Assembly: GCF_036320965.1 (NCBI RefSeq)
Contig: NC_092269.1
Coordinates: 34,345,843-34,409,842, forward strand
Direction: 5' to 3'
Length of the DNA: 64,000 nucleotides
Source of the DNA: Panulirus ornatus
Taxonomy: Eukaryota; Arthropoda; Malacostraca; Decapoda; Palinuridae
Shown here one piece after another: positions 22,615-33,570 of the stretch. Each line of letters opens with the position of its first letter. The first letter of the stretch is position 1. The translations under genes were made by a program, and so were the position numbers. The notes below the pieces were generated by a model. The model saw only the letters and a program-made list of their open reading frames with translations. It was not told the DNA's origin and ran no database searches.

Positions 22615-23060
22615 CCAGTACTAGGTGTACACTATCTGGTACACCCGGTACTAGTGCATGAGGTACACTATCTAGTACACCCAGTACTAGTGCATAAGGT
22701 ACACTATCTAGTACACCCACCACGTATTGTACCTAGTACTCCCAACATCTTGTGTACCAGGTACTCTACTATCTACCCAACACCTGGTGTCCCAGGTATA
22801 CTACCCGGTACACCCAACAACGGGTGTATAAGGCACACTACTCTGTTCATCTTAACACCTGGTGAACCGCATATAGTACTCCCCAGTACACCCAACACTA
22901 TGCGTGCCGTGTATGACAACTACTACACCCCCAACACCTGGTGTAATCAGGTATACTACCCAGTATACCCAACACCTGGCATACATACGGCATACTACCC
23001 ACTACACCCCTAACACCTCAGTGGCCCATGTATGCAAACACCTGGTGTAGCGGGTGTATC
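22615..23060. repeat. Degenerate repeat rich in palindromic ACACCTGGTGT
   Basis: Imperfect units of about 36 bp contain GTACACCC.GTACTAGTGCA and AACACCTGGTGTA. They are clear at 22625-22720 and decayed to 23060. Confidence 0.75.
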
Positions 23061-23174
23061 GGCCAATACACAGGTTACAAGGCTCGGGGGCAAGGTTAGT
23101 ATATATCCATCACAGCCAATATAGGGTTTGTGGACCAGCAGGGCCGTGGAAGCCTGGCCCCCACACCTGTGCAT

Positions 23175-23350
23175 AACTGTGCAGCCTGCAGCCAGTGACC
23201 TGTACAGTCTGCAGCCAGTGACCTGTACAGTCTGCAGCCAGTGACCTGTACAGCCCGCAGCCGCTGACCTGTAGAACCTGCAACCAGTGAACTGTACAAC
23301 CTGCAGTCACTGACCTGTACAGCCTGCAGTCACTGACCTGTACAGCCAAC
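23175..23350. repeat. Minisatellite, 23-bp unit, ~7 copies
   Basis: Unit CTGCAGCCAGTGACCTGTAC AGT; starts at 23221 and 23244 fix 23 bp. Related CCTG-rich sequence continues to about 23700. Confidence 0.85.
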
Positions 23351-23725
23351 AGTCTGTCCGGCCTACCCTTAGTGACCTGTAGCGTCAGAATACTTTGGCC
23401 ACGGCAGCCTTCCCTCAACACCCTGAGGGCAGTGGCCTGCCGTAACCTGCAACACCTGGGCACACCGGCCTAGATGTACTGGTAATGGCCTGCACCCCCT
23501 GACGTACAGAGCCTACTCAATCAAGCGTCCTGCAGCCTCCTGTTCAGCCTTGTCACGAAGTCCTGCATCGGTATCGATGGCCTGTAATGACCTGTAAGAC
23601 CCGGCCTGTAGTGGCCGCCTGCGGTGGCTTCCGTCCCTTGATACATGCCATCTGTAGTGTGGCCTGCACCTCCTAGGAAGCTTTGGCCTGTAAAACCATA
23701 CAGCGGCCTGTGCCATCGGCTAGTG

Positions 23726-23730
<5 letters not shown>

Positions 23731-23801
<71 letters not shown>
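23731..23801. repeat. (TA)n adjoining SINE B
   Basis: About 35 TA copies, directly next to the SINE B body. Confidence 0.98.
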
Positions 23802-23804
<3 letters not shown>

Positions 23805-23985
23805 CAACCTAAGCAAATCAGCCTTTTATCCACCAGCGCCCCCGAGGGAGGATGAACGGGTGGGGTTTGCTGCGGGCCGACCGCTCCAGCTCAAGATTCG
23901 AACCCGGGCGGAACCTACCGCGATTCATATACAGCGGGGCTTAACCGCTCCGCCAGGAACCGCTGCACGGGCCGTCAGTGTCGGC
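23802..23985 (-). mobile_element. SINE B copy, tRNA head plus body
   Basis: On the minus strand: A-box-like TGGCGGAGCGGTTAAG (23945-23955 core), B box GGGTTCGAATC (23895-23905), then a body with ACCCGTTCATCCTCCCTCGG and GGGCGCTGGTGGATAAAA, which aligns to GTTCATCCTCCCAACGGGGG in the copy at 58330. After GCTTAGGTTGG the element passes into (TA)n where the copy at 41250 has (TG)n. The long spacing and poor cloverleaf argue for a SINE, not a tRNA gene. Confidence 0.75.
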
Positions 23986-24169
23986 TGTGGAGAGGGCGGC
24001 GATGGTAGTGGCGGAGGCTGGTTGGTGTGGTGGGCCTGGCCTGGTAGTGATGAACGGTCTCCCTGCCCTCGTAAAGCACAAATAATGGTCACCTTGGCCA
24101 GAGCACAACCCGCGCTGCTGCTCCTGCTGCTGCCACTACCCCCCTCTCTCCTGCCACTACACCCGCCAC

Positions 24170-25010
24170 CATAACCCGTGCCCTCATCACCATACTCTCC
24201 ACCACCACCACCACTATGGTGCTCCCTGCCACCGCTACGCTAACTAACTACCACCACCGCTACACTAACTAATCCACTAATCCACTAACTAATCACCATC
24301 ACCACTACACTAGCTACCACGACCACCACTACACTAACTACCACTACCAACACCACCATCGCCGTAACCATCACAACCAGTACTACCACAATCATCACGT
24401 ACACCAACACGACAGCCGACATCATCCCCATCACCGCTACAAGCGGTACCATCACCACAACCACCATTACCTCTGCTGACACGACCACTACCACAACCAG
24501 TACCACCACCATAACCAACACCACCACTACAACTACCACCACCACCACCACCATTACCACCACTATCACTAATACTACTAGAACCACCATCATCACATAC
24601 AGTATTACAACCCACATCATCACCAGAAACACTTGTAAAACCACTATCACCATCACAAACACCACTACAACCACTATCACCACTTCAAACCCTCCCAACA
24701 ACCACCATCATCACTTCAAACCCTCCCAACAACCACCATTATCATCACTTCAAACACCACTACAATCATTATCACCACTTCAAACACCCCTACAACCACC
24801 ATTATCATCACAAACACCCCTACAACCTCCATCACCACTTCAAACACCACTACAACCACCATTATCATCACAATCACCCCTACAACCACCATTATCATCA
24901 CAAACACCCATACAACCTCCATCACCACTTCAAACATCCCTACAACCACCATCATCATCACAAACACCCCTACAACCTCCACCATCACCACAAACACCAC
25001 AACAACCACC
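24170..25010. repeat. CAC/CAT-rich degenerate repeat
   Basis: 24170-24600 is triplet-like ACC/CAC/CAT sequence. From about 24690 a unit of some 54 bp built of ACAACCACCATTATCATCAC and TTCAAACACC recurs about six times. Long valine-rich minus frames are by-products of this composition. Confidence 0.85.
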
Positions 25011-25184
25011 ATATAAGTTGTATGATCTCCGTTACAACCACAACCGGTGTTACAGCCAGTGGGACCATCATCGACAACAACATGCCACTCCAATTCCACT
25101 TCGACGACCAGTAGTACTTCCACAACCCCACCACCACCACCACTACAACTTGCCGTGGTTGATGACTCAGCACGTGTGGCAGCC

Positions 25185-25660
25185 AGCTTCCGTCGGGTTG
25201 ACCCAGCAACGTGTGGCAGCCAGCTTCCGTCGGGTTGACCCAGCAACGTGTGGCAGCCAGCTTCCGTCGGGTTGACCCAGCAACGTGTGGCAGCCAGCTT
25301 CCGTCGGGTTGACCCAGCAACGTGTGGCAGCCAGCTTCCGACGGTTGACCCAGCAACGTGTGGCAGCCAGCTTCCGGTGGTTGACCCAGCAACGTGTGCC
25401 AGCCAGCTTCCGGCGGGTTGACCCAGCAACGTGTGGCAGCCAGCTTCCGTCGGGTTGACCCAGCAACGTGTGGCAGCCAGCTTCCGACGGTTGACCCAGC
25501 AACGTGTGCCAGCCAGCTTCCGGCGGGTTGACCCAGCAACGTGTGGCAGCCAGCTTCCGGCGGGTGACCCAGCAACGTGTGGCAGCCAGCTTCCGGTGGG
25601 TTGACCCAGCAACGTGTGGCAGCCAGCTTCCGGTGGGTTGACCCAGCAACGTGGGTCAAC
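25185..25660. repeat. Minisatellite, 37-bp unit with 35-36 bp variants, ~13 copies
   Basis: Unit GTTGACCCAGCAACGTGTGG then CAGCCAGCTTCCGTCGG. ACCCAGCAAC starts at 25201 and 25238. Variants differ at CCGTCGG, CCGACGG, CCGGTGG and CCGGCGG and by loss of one or two G before TTGACC. Confidence 0.95.
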
Positions 25661-26250
25661 CCGCCGTAATACATCACCTCCGACCACTGACAACAGTCAA
25701 CAAATGGTTCAGGGAAGCGAGCGAGGGGGACAACCAAAACAAGTCAACACCGGTTGCCTAAGATGGAGGTCGATAGTGGGTCTCACACAAATGTCTTCGT
25801 TGATCCGACCTGACTGACCCAGCCATAGGTAAAACGTTCGTAATTTGGGAACAAAAATGAATAAGACTTCAGATGGTAACCCAATGGCCGATCTTTAAGA
25901 TGGGTACAGCAAGAGAGAGTCACGTTTTATGACCCTGATATCATAGGCTCCTGTAGTCAAAATAAATGGAATTCCCAAACATCCACAGATGTTTTATACC
26001 AACACGACAAAAAGGGAATGAAAAAAAATGCTTTCGACGAAGTACAACATTGATGGCTGGTGGGTAAATGTAAATGCTAAATGCTTCGTACAACATTGAT
26101 GGCTGGTGGGTAAATGGTAAATGTAAATGGTAAATACTCATGGCACAGCCAATCGTATCTTGGGACGACTTGAACGACTGAGGATCTTCGCAGCGTTTTC
26201 TTTTTATTTCCCATCAGGCCAGCTGTCCCGATAGTAATGGTCGTTTTCTT
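25661..26250. other. Unique stretch with a short duplication
   Basis: GTACAACATTGATGGCTGGT followed by GGGTAAATG occurs at about 26041 and 26090. No gene seen. Confidence 0.5.
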
Positions 26251-26264
26251 TCACTGGAACGACC

Positions 26265-27445
26265 TGTGTCCCCTGGCCTCCACTCTTGAACGACCTGTCC
26301 CCTGGCCTCCACTCTTGAACGACCTGTCCCCTGACCTTCACTCTTGAACGACCTGTCCCCTGGCCTCCACTCTTGAACGACCTGTCCCCTGACCTTCACT
26401 CTTGAACGACCTGTCCCCTGGCCTCCACTCTTGAACGACCTGTCCCCTGGCCTCCACTCTTGAACGACCTGTCCCCTGGCCTCCACTCTTGAACGACCTG
26501 TCCCCTGGCCTCCACTCTTGAACGACCTGTCCTCTGGCCTCCACTCTTGAACGACCTGTCCCCTGGCCTCCATTCTTGAACGACCTGTCCCCTGGCCTCC
26601 ACTCTTGAACGACCTGTCCCCTGGCCTCCACTCTTGAACGACCTGTCCTCTGGCCTCCACTCTTGAACGACCTGTCCCCTGGCCTCCACTCTTGAACGAC
26701 CTGTCCCCTGGCCTCCACTCTTGAACGACCTGTCCCCTGGCCTCCACTCTTGAACGACCTGTCCCCTGGCCTCCACTCTTGAACGACCTGTCCCCTGACC
26801 TTCACTCTTGAACGACCTGTCCCCTGGCCTCCACTCTTGAACGACCTGTCCCCTGACCTTCACTCTTGAACGACCTGTCCCCTGGCCTCCACTCTTGAAC
26901 GACCTGTCCCCTGGCCTCCACTCTTGAACGACCTGTCCCCTGGCCTCCACTCTTGAACGACCTGTCCCCTGACCTCCACTCTTGAACGACCTGTCCCCTG
27001 GCCTCCACTCTTGAACGACCTGTCCCCTGGCCTCCACTCTTGAACGACCTGTCCCCTGACCTCCACTCTTGAACGAAATGTCCCCTGGCCTCCACTCCTG
27101 AACGACCTGTCCCCTGGCCTCCACTCCTGAACGACCTGTCCCCTGGCCTCCACTCTTGAACGACCTGTCCCCTGACCTCCACTCTTGAACGACCTGTCCC
27201 CTGACCTCCACTCCTGAACGACCTGTCCCCTGGCCTCCACTCTTGAACGACCTGTCCCCTGACCTCCACTCTTGAACGACCTGTCCCCTGACCTCCACTC
27301 CTGAACGACCTGTGCCCTGGCCTCCACTCTTGAACGACCTGTCCCCTGACCTCCACTCCTGAACGACCTGTCCCCTGGCCTCCACTCCTGAACGACCTGT
27401 CCCCTGGCCTCCACTCTTGAACGACCTATCCCTTGACCTCCACTC
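26265..27445. repeat. Minisatellite, 29-bp unit, ~41 copies
   Basis: Unit GAACGACCTGTCCCCTGGCC then TCCACTCTT; starts at 26462 and 26491 fix 29 bp. Variants: GACCTT for GGCCTC only at 26330-26870, GACCTCC and CTCCTG only beyond about 26960, and CCTCTGG at 26531 and 26647. Since 29 is not a multiple of three, all three minus frames are open and encode the same 29-residue cycle in different phase, up to 329 codons. Not evidence for a protein. Confidence 0.97.
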
Positions 27446-28380
27446 CTTGAATGGCTACTCCCCTGGTGACAAAAGACGTATACCACAAGACACAAGACTT
27501 ATAGTTTGTTTATGTTTATATCAAATGGTTTGGTGATGAGGCCTCGTCTGGTAGTGACAGGAAACCAAGATATAAAGGCCCCATCAAGGAAAACATGACC
27601 GATCCAACGTGGCAAATACACTTCAGCGTAGAGAATGCATGGAAGTGCACTTTGGCAAGAAAGCAGTTATACAGGATAGAAAATTATCAGAATGGTGCTA
27701 TCAGAAATACAAGAAAACAGGCAAAAAACACGTCCAGGGATTCTAAGCTGTATATAACAAAGCAATGTTACGTTGCAATGCTCAAAATAAAAACTATAAA
27801 GACACCATACTCACTCTTAACAATGTCCTGTTCAACCTTAGAAATACACGACGTTCAGCGATGGGTCACCAAACTTGGTCAATGATGAAGAAAAGCTTGA
27901 AGAAACGCAGAGCGGAGCAACAAAACCAATTCCGCTGCTCAGAAAAATACCTAATAAAAAACAGACCAAAAACTATTTTTCTTTTCATTACAGACTCCGC
28001 AGAGCTCTCATAAATGTTTTATAAAATACTGAGTAAATCTGACACCATGACACGCGGCAATATCCTTAAATCACAAAAAAAAATTTCAACAAAAAAAAAG
28101 AAAAGTAAGAACGCGTAATATAAACGTGGACAGAAGTGTTTTTCAGCCGTAAAGCCTTCGAGTATTTCATTTAAACTGCCACCAGTTGTTGTTAAGGAGA
28201 ATATCGATAAACATGCGTGGTTCTTGCGAACACAAAATTCTAACTTAAGTCTTTCACTTCAGATTTAAACTCCCTCTCCCCTGCATGACTTGGTTACTTC
28301 TTCCATTCACACATTCCTATGAAATTTCAATGGCAGCATATCCATACAAAAATGGTGTTCTTTCTTTTGTTATTTTCCAG
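27446..28380. other. AT-rich unique stretch
   Basis: A-rich with several A-runs near 28075-28105. Two overlapping plus frames (27595-27885 and 27765-28013) are lysine/asparagine-rich and unrecognised. The last 100 bp is T-rich and ends in a strong splice-acceptor-like sequence. Confidence 0.4.
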
Positions 28381-28463
28381 CTGAATGTTGTGCCGGAGGG
28401 AGCGGTGGCCTGAGGGGAGGCGTACCTTTCTGCTTTACAATCCCGTTTCTCTCACTAAAAAGG
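28381..28463 (+). CDS. Candidate internal exon, unrecognised
   Basis: Preceded by GGTGTTCTTTCTTTTGTTAT and TTTCCAG, a strong polypyrimidine tract plus AG, and followed by AAAAAGG|GTAAGG, a good donor. The 83-bp interval is fully open in one frame (enter phase 2, leave phase 0) with translation ECCAGGSGGLRGGVPFCFTI then PFLSLKR. A second frame would end after ten codons at TGA. No partner exon is evident nearby and no family is recognised, so this may be a chance pair of splice-like sites. Confidence 0.25.
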
Positions 28464-28879
28464 GTAAGGAACTCGGGTCACTTAACAGTGTCGTCCGGCG
28501 GATAAAACCTCGTCACAGACCGTTAGGTCTCCTGTCATCTGTCCCTTCCCGTCTGACACCATCGCCAGTGACAGTCTGTGGAGTAGTGAGGGTGAGGCAC
28601 AGTGAGGAGACGTCCCCCAGTGTGGATACTATCTAGCGGGAAATAAGGTGCGGGTGATCGGTGTCTGAGAGAGCGAGAGAGAGAAAGAGAGAGACTCTGG
28701 GAGTCGACTTTGTACCCTAACCTGTCGCCATAGCTCTATTTTAGGAGAACCGTAAAAGAGACAAAAGTGTCTCCTGGCAAATATTAGAACCGCGTTAAAG
28801 TATATGGATATGGAAATATTCAGCAAACTGTTCACAACGTATATTACGCCAGAACCATAAAACGCTTCTCAAGTTTGGT
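28464..28879. other. Unique stretch, no gene recognised
   Basis: Contains a short GAGA-rich tract at about 28667-28695. Nothing else stands out. Confidence 0.35.
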
Positions 28880-29350
28880 CATCGCACTTAAAGAAGCACA
28901 AAGAACTATTAGAGGAGGTCCAGAGGAGGGCAACAAAGACGGTGCCATAATTCTGAGAGCTGAGCTACCGGGAGAAGTTAGAGGCCATAAATTTGCCCAT
29001 TATGAAAGAAAGAGGAGTAAGTGGTAACCTGATCACAGCCTTAAGTTTCTTGCGAAAGCATTTTGACGTCGAGGGTGAACAGATCTTTGAAAGATTATAT
29101 CTATAAAGAATAAGCAGAGGCCTTAGAGGGAAATATATGCAAGAAAAGTTAGAAAATATGTACTCACTATATCATAGCAACGGATGAATGGAATATGCTA
29201 CGAGATGATGCTGTGAATTCTGACAATATTCGAGAAGAAGTCTACAGAGTTGTAATGACAGTAGATTACATTCAGGGGGATGGAGAACCCACGAGTGCAG
29301 AACACTCACTCCCTCCCTCGACAGTACAAATGGGTAAATGCAATAGGTAA
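28880..29350 (+). pseudogene. LINE B C-terminus and 3' end, degenerate
   Basis: The plus translation reads LLEEVQRRATKTVP, then after two stops ELSYREKLEAINLPIMKERG, NLITALSFLRKHFDVEGEQI, FERLYL, stop, RISRGLRGKYMQEKLENMYS, then further stops. This is the conserved tail after the RT domain of CR1/Jockey-like elements (QRRATK and ERRxRGDLI signatures). The untranslated end around 29268-29346 (CACGAGTGCAGAACACTCAC, GTACAAATGGGTAA) matches the other 3' ends, but this copy lacks a (CA)n tail. Confidence 0.85.
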
Positions 29351-29930
29351 CTGCATCAATGTAATTTTCTGCCACTTGCATCTCTCATATAGCGATCACT
29401 ACCACAGCCACCTCATCGCTACCCCCCTCTCTTTTAACCCCTTCCTTCCCCTCTCCTTCCCATTAAAAACCCCGAATCATCTAAAGGCTTTCCATATCCT
29501 ATCCCTCCCGTCTACATACCTTGATCAATTACCCATGAAAACCTTTTTGGTCACAATCTACTACTGACCCATGCAAAACTTCGGCCCCCACACACGAGAA
29601 GGACCTCACTGTAGTTTCGCCTCAGTATTTCGGTCACACAAAGGATCTTCCCGTCGCCTCTTGTAATATTTTGTCCACACAAAGAATCCTCCCAGGTCCT
29701 CCCTCCGGGGGCGCTGCGTACACAGATGTCCTACACTGTGGACAGGATACACCTCCGCAGCCGTCTGTGTACGTGCATGCAACAAACCATGCATATATAC
29801 ATACGTAATTCACACAATTCTTCGCTTAAATACGTGTATATGTTTTACCTGGAATAATGAATAGGTAACCTGTGCCTCGGCGGGTTCAGTCCCCACCCGG
29901 GGGTCAGGCGAGTCCCCCCCTCCCTCCCAG
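29351..29930. other. Unique stretch, no gene recognised
   Basis: C/T-rich to 29560, then mixed. The pair AGGATCTTCCCGTCGCCTC and AGAATCCTCCCAGGTCCTC at 29642 and 29686 suggests a small duplication. Confidence 0.35.
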
Positions 29931-29934
29931 GGCC

Positions 29935-30345
29935 TCATGAGTCCACACCCCTGGCTGTGCGAGTCCCCCACCCGGGGTCAGACGAGTCCCCCACCCGGGG
30001 TCAGGCGAGTCCCCCACCCGGGGTCAGGCGAGTCCCCCACCCGGGGTCAGGAGAGTCCCCATCCGGGGTCAAGCGAGTCCTCTCCCCCCCCCCCACCCCC
30101 GGGCCTCATGAGACCACATCATGGTTATGCGAGTCCCCCACCCGGGGTCAGGCGAGTCCCCCACCCGGGGTCAGGCGAGTCCCCACCTGGGGTCAGGCAA
30201 GTCCCCACCCGGGGTCAGGTGAGTCCCCATCCGGGGTGGGGTGAGTCCCCTCTCCCCCCCCCCCACCACCCCCGGGCCTCATGAGACCACATCATGGTTA
30301 TGCGAGTCCTCCATCCGCGGTCAGGCGAGTCCCCTGGGCCTGACG
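29935..30345. repeat. Minisatellite, 23-bp unit within a ~174-bp higher-order repeat
   Basis: Basic unit GTCCCCCACCCGGGGTCAGG CGA (23 bp; 30001 to 30024). The block GGGCCTCATGAG.CCACA..  TG.TTATGCGAGTCC recurs at about 29931, 30105 and 30279, each time restarting a run of 23-bp units. Confidence 0.9.
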
Positions 30346-30411
30346 AGTCCACACCTAAGCCACGAGTCCCCATCCGGACCAAAGAAAGGCCACTGCTGGG
30401 ACATCTGGAGA

Positions 30412-30655
30412 GAGGCGTCACACCTGCTGAGGGACAACTGGACAGGGGCGTCACACCTGCTGAGGGACAACTGGACAGGGGCGTCACACCTGCTGAGGGA
30501 CATCTGGACAGGGACGTCACACCTGCTGAGGGACATCTGGACAGGGGCGTCACACCTGCTGAGGGACATCTGGACAGGGACGTCACACCTGCTGAGGGAC
30601 ATCTGGACAGGGGCGTCACACCTGCTGAGGGACATCTGGACAGGGACGTCACACC
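30412..30655. repeat. Minisatellite, 33-bp unit, ~8 copies
   Basis: Unit CACCTGCTGAGGGACATCTG then GACAGGGGCGTCA. Later copies alternate GGGGCGTCA and GGGACGTCA, forming a 66-bp dimer. 33 bp is 11 codons, so frames are open on both strands. Confidence 0.95.
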
Positions 30656-30785
30656 CAGCTGGGACAGGCTGGGGTTGGCCAGACTGGGGCTAGGCCAGGT
30701 TGGGGCTGGGCCAGGCTAGGGCTGGGCCAGGCTGAGGCTGGGTCAGGCTAGGGCTGGGCCAAGCTGAGCTCAGCTGGGCCAGGCC
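30656..30785. repeat. GGCTGGGCCAGGCT repeat
   Basis: About seven imperfect copies of a GCTGGGCCAGGCTAGG-type unit. Confidence 0.8.
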
Positions 30786-30922
30786 TTATCCCTTCCAGGA
30801 GAGGGCGAGGAGGAGCGGCCTCCGGGGGCGGGAGGGACATACATACACACACTTACAAAAATATATCACCCACGCATGGCGTTCCCTTGTGCCAGGTTAC
30901 ATGCACCTTCCTCCGTCACTCA

Positions 30923-30924
<2 letters not shown>

Positions 30925-30959
<35 letters not shown>
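30925..30959. repeat. (TG)n at a LINE B 3' end
   Basis: About 17 TG copies abutting LINE B. Confidence 0.98.
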
Positions 30960-30962
<3 letters not shown>

Positions 30963-31400
30963 TACAGACTGTAATCATCTGCATAGGGCGGAGGTGGGGT
31001 GATGGGATGGGATGGGGGCGAGTTCTCCACCCGAAGGGGACCCCTTCCCCTCCTCCCAATCCTATGAACTTTGTCTACCGTCGTAAAACACCTCCAAAAA
31101 ATTTCGTAAACTCAACATTGACAGTTTCATCATTCAGCTGACTCCATTCATCCCCCCAACCCCCTTCCTCACCCACCGATATCATACCATAAAAGAACTC
31201 CTTCTTCTTTACATCTTTCCAAACAAGTTTCCAGCTTGGTGTCTTGTTATGGCTCCTGGTTCCTCTATCCTTGCATCTTTCGAAGAACTGCTCACTGTCA
31301 ACAACATCAAACTGGTTTAGAAACTTGGGAGGCTATGATCGAGTCACCCCTTACTCTTCTCTAATCCACGCTGGGCAAATTTATAGCCTCTAACCAGTGT
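30960..31400 (-). mobile_element. LINE B 3' fragment, degenerate
   Basis: Matches 11810-12180 in order: TAATTACAGACTGTAATC, CTATGAACTTTGTCTACCGT, CTGACTCCATTCATCC, TTTCCAAACAAGTTTCCAGC, GAAGAACTGCTCACTGTCAA and AAACTGGTTTAGAAACTTGG. On the minus strand this is the C-terminal tail plus 3' UTR, broken by stops. Confidence 0.85.
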
Positions 31401-31437
31401 GATTACTATTCAGTATTTGTGTGTTCACACAAGGAGA

Positions 31438-31500
31438 GTTTGACACTCGGTGTTGCCCCCCAACCCCCTCCCCGTCTCTCAACCTTGTGTGTATTTACCA
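31438..31500 (-). mobile_element. SINE B tail fragment
   Basis: The reverse complement contains ACACAAGGTTGAGAGACGGG and, after a C/G-rich insertion, GCAACACCGAGTGTCA, matching the tail at 41471-41500 (ACACAAGGTTAAGAGACGGG, GCAACACGAGTGTAAA). Confidence 0.7.
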
Positions 31501-31515
31501 TGTCTTGACTCTCAC

Positions 31516-32289
<774 letters not shown>

Positions 32290-32612
32290 TTAGTCGCTGT
32301 CTCCCGCGTTAGCGAGGTAGCGCAAGGAAACAGATGAAAGAATGGCCCAACCCACCCACATACACATTAAATACATACACGACCACACACGCACATATAC
32401 ATACCTATACATTTCAACGTATACATATACATACATACACAGACATATACATATATACACATGTACATATTCATACTTGCTGCCTTCATCCATTCCCGTC
32501 GCCACCCCGCCACAGATGAAATAGCAACCCCCTCCCGCGCGGGCGCAAGGTAAGGCTAGGAAGAGACAACAAAGGCCACATTCGTTCACATTTAGCCTCT
32601 AGCTGTCATGTG
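32290..32612 (-). mobile_element. LINE A 3' untranslated fragment
   Basis: Starts (plus strand) with GTCGCTGTCTCCCGCGTTAG CGAGGTAGCG, the 3' terminus in minus orientation. It continues through a CATATACATA-rich section (32370-32480) and GCCACATTCGTTCACATTTA to (TA)n at 32613. The same terminus opens the next copy at 32705. Confidence 0.85.

Positions 32613-32704
<92 letters not shown>
32613..32704. repeat. (TA)n followed by T-run
   Basis: (TA) 32613-32675, then about 29 T. In minus orientation this is the poly(A)-(TA)n tail of the LINE A copy at 32705-33531. Confidence 0.97.
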
Positions 32705-33525
32705 GTCGCTGTCTCCCGCGTTTGCGAGGTAGCGCAAGGAAACAGACGAAAGAAATGGCCCAACCCCCCCCCCCCATACACATGTACATACACACGTCCA
32801 CACACGCAAATATACATACCTACACAGCTTTCCATGGTTTACCCCAGACGCTTCACATGCCTTGATTCAATCCACTGACAGCACGTCAAACCCTGTATAC
32901 CACATCGCTCCAATTCACTCTATTCCTTGCCCTCCTTTCACCCTCCTGCATGTTCAGGCCCCGATCACACAAAATCTTTTTCACTCCATCTTTCCACCTC
33001 CAATTTGGTCTCCCTCTTCTCCTCGTTCCCTCCACCTCCGACACATATATCCTCTTGGTCAATCTTTCCTCACTCATTCTCTCCATGTGCCCAAACCATT
33101 TCAAAACACCCTCTTCTGCTCTCTCAACCACGCTCTTTTTATTTCCACACATCTCTCTTACCCTTACGTTACTTACTCGATCAAACCACCTCACACCACA
33201 CATTGTCCTCAAACATCTCATTTCCAGCACATCCATCCTCCTGCGCACAACTCTATCCATAGCCCACGCCTCGCAACCATACAACATTGTTGGAATCACT
33301 ATTCCTTCAAACATACCCATTTTTGCTTTCCGAGATAATGTTCTCGACTTCCACACATTTTTCAAGGCTCCCAAAATTTTCGCCCCCTCCCCCACCCTAT
33401 GATCCACTTCCGCTTCCATGGTTCCATCCGCTGACAGATCCACTCCCAGATATCTAAAACACTTCACTTCCTCCAGTTTTTCTCCATTCAAACTCACCTC
33501 CCAATTGACTTGACCCTCAACCCTA

Positions 33526-33531
<6 letters not shown>
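32705..33531 (-). mobile_element. LINE A copy, 5'-truncated
   Basis: A truncated non-LTR retrotransposon with terminus at 32705 followed (minus orientation) by poly(A)-(TA)n, a shortened 3' UTR to about 32885, and the C-terminal part of the RT protein. Relative to the neighbouring copy the UTR has lost an internal section. The 5' truncation joins (TA)n at 33532. Confidence 0.9.
32886..33531 (-). CDS. LINE A RT-protein C-terminus, open frame
   Basis: Uninterrupted for about 215 codons from the truncation to a stop at 32886; a 203-codon part begins at the first Met. It contains FRYLGVDLSADGTMEAEV, IPTMLYGCEAWAM, RRRMDVLEMRCLRTMCGVRW, LKWFGHMERMSEERLTKR and TRRRGRPNWRWKDGVKK. These are the thumb-to-C-terminal signatures of LINE reverse transcriptases (YGxExW, GHxxRM, GRPxxRW). 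The palm with the catalytic aspartates is absent, so the fragment cannot reverse transcribe. The intact frame suggests a young insertion. The nominal start Met is just the first Met after truncation. Confidence 0.88.

Positions 33532-33567
<36 letters not shown>
33532..33567. repeat. (TA)n at the LINE A 5' truncation
   Basis: About 18 TA copies directly joined to the truncated coding sequence (CCCTACTG|TATA). Confidence 0.98.

Positions 33568-33570
<3 letters not shown>

Noticed and set aside
24716..25693. Minus frame of 325 codons
   Set aside because: It joins two different tandem repeats (37-bp unit and CAC/CAT-rich repeat). No domain.
26396..27385. Minus frame of 329 codons
   Set aside because: A 29-bp repeat read in three phases. 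All three frames are open, so openness carries no information.
27595..28013. Lys/Asn-rich overlapping frames as a transposase remnant
   Set aside because: The composition follows the A-rich DNA. No catalytic motif or terminal inverted repeats were seen.
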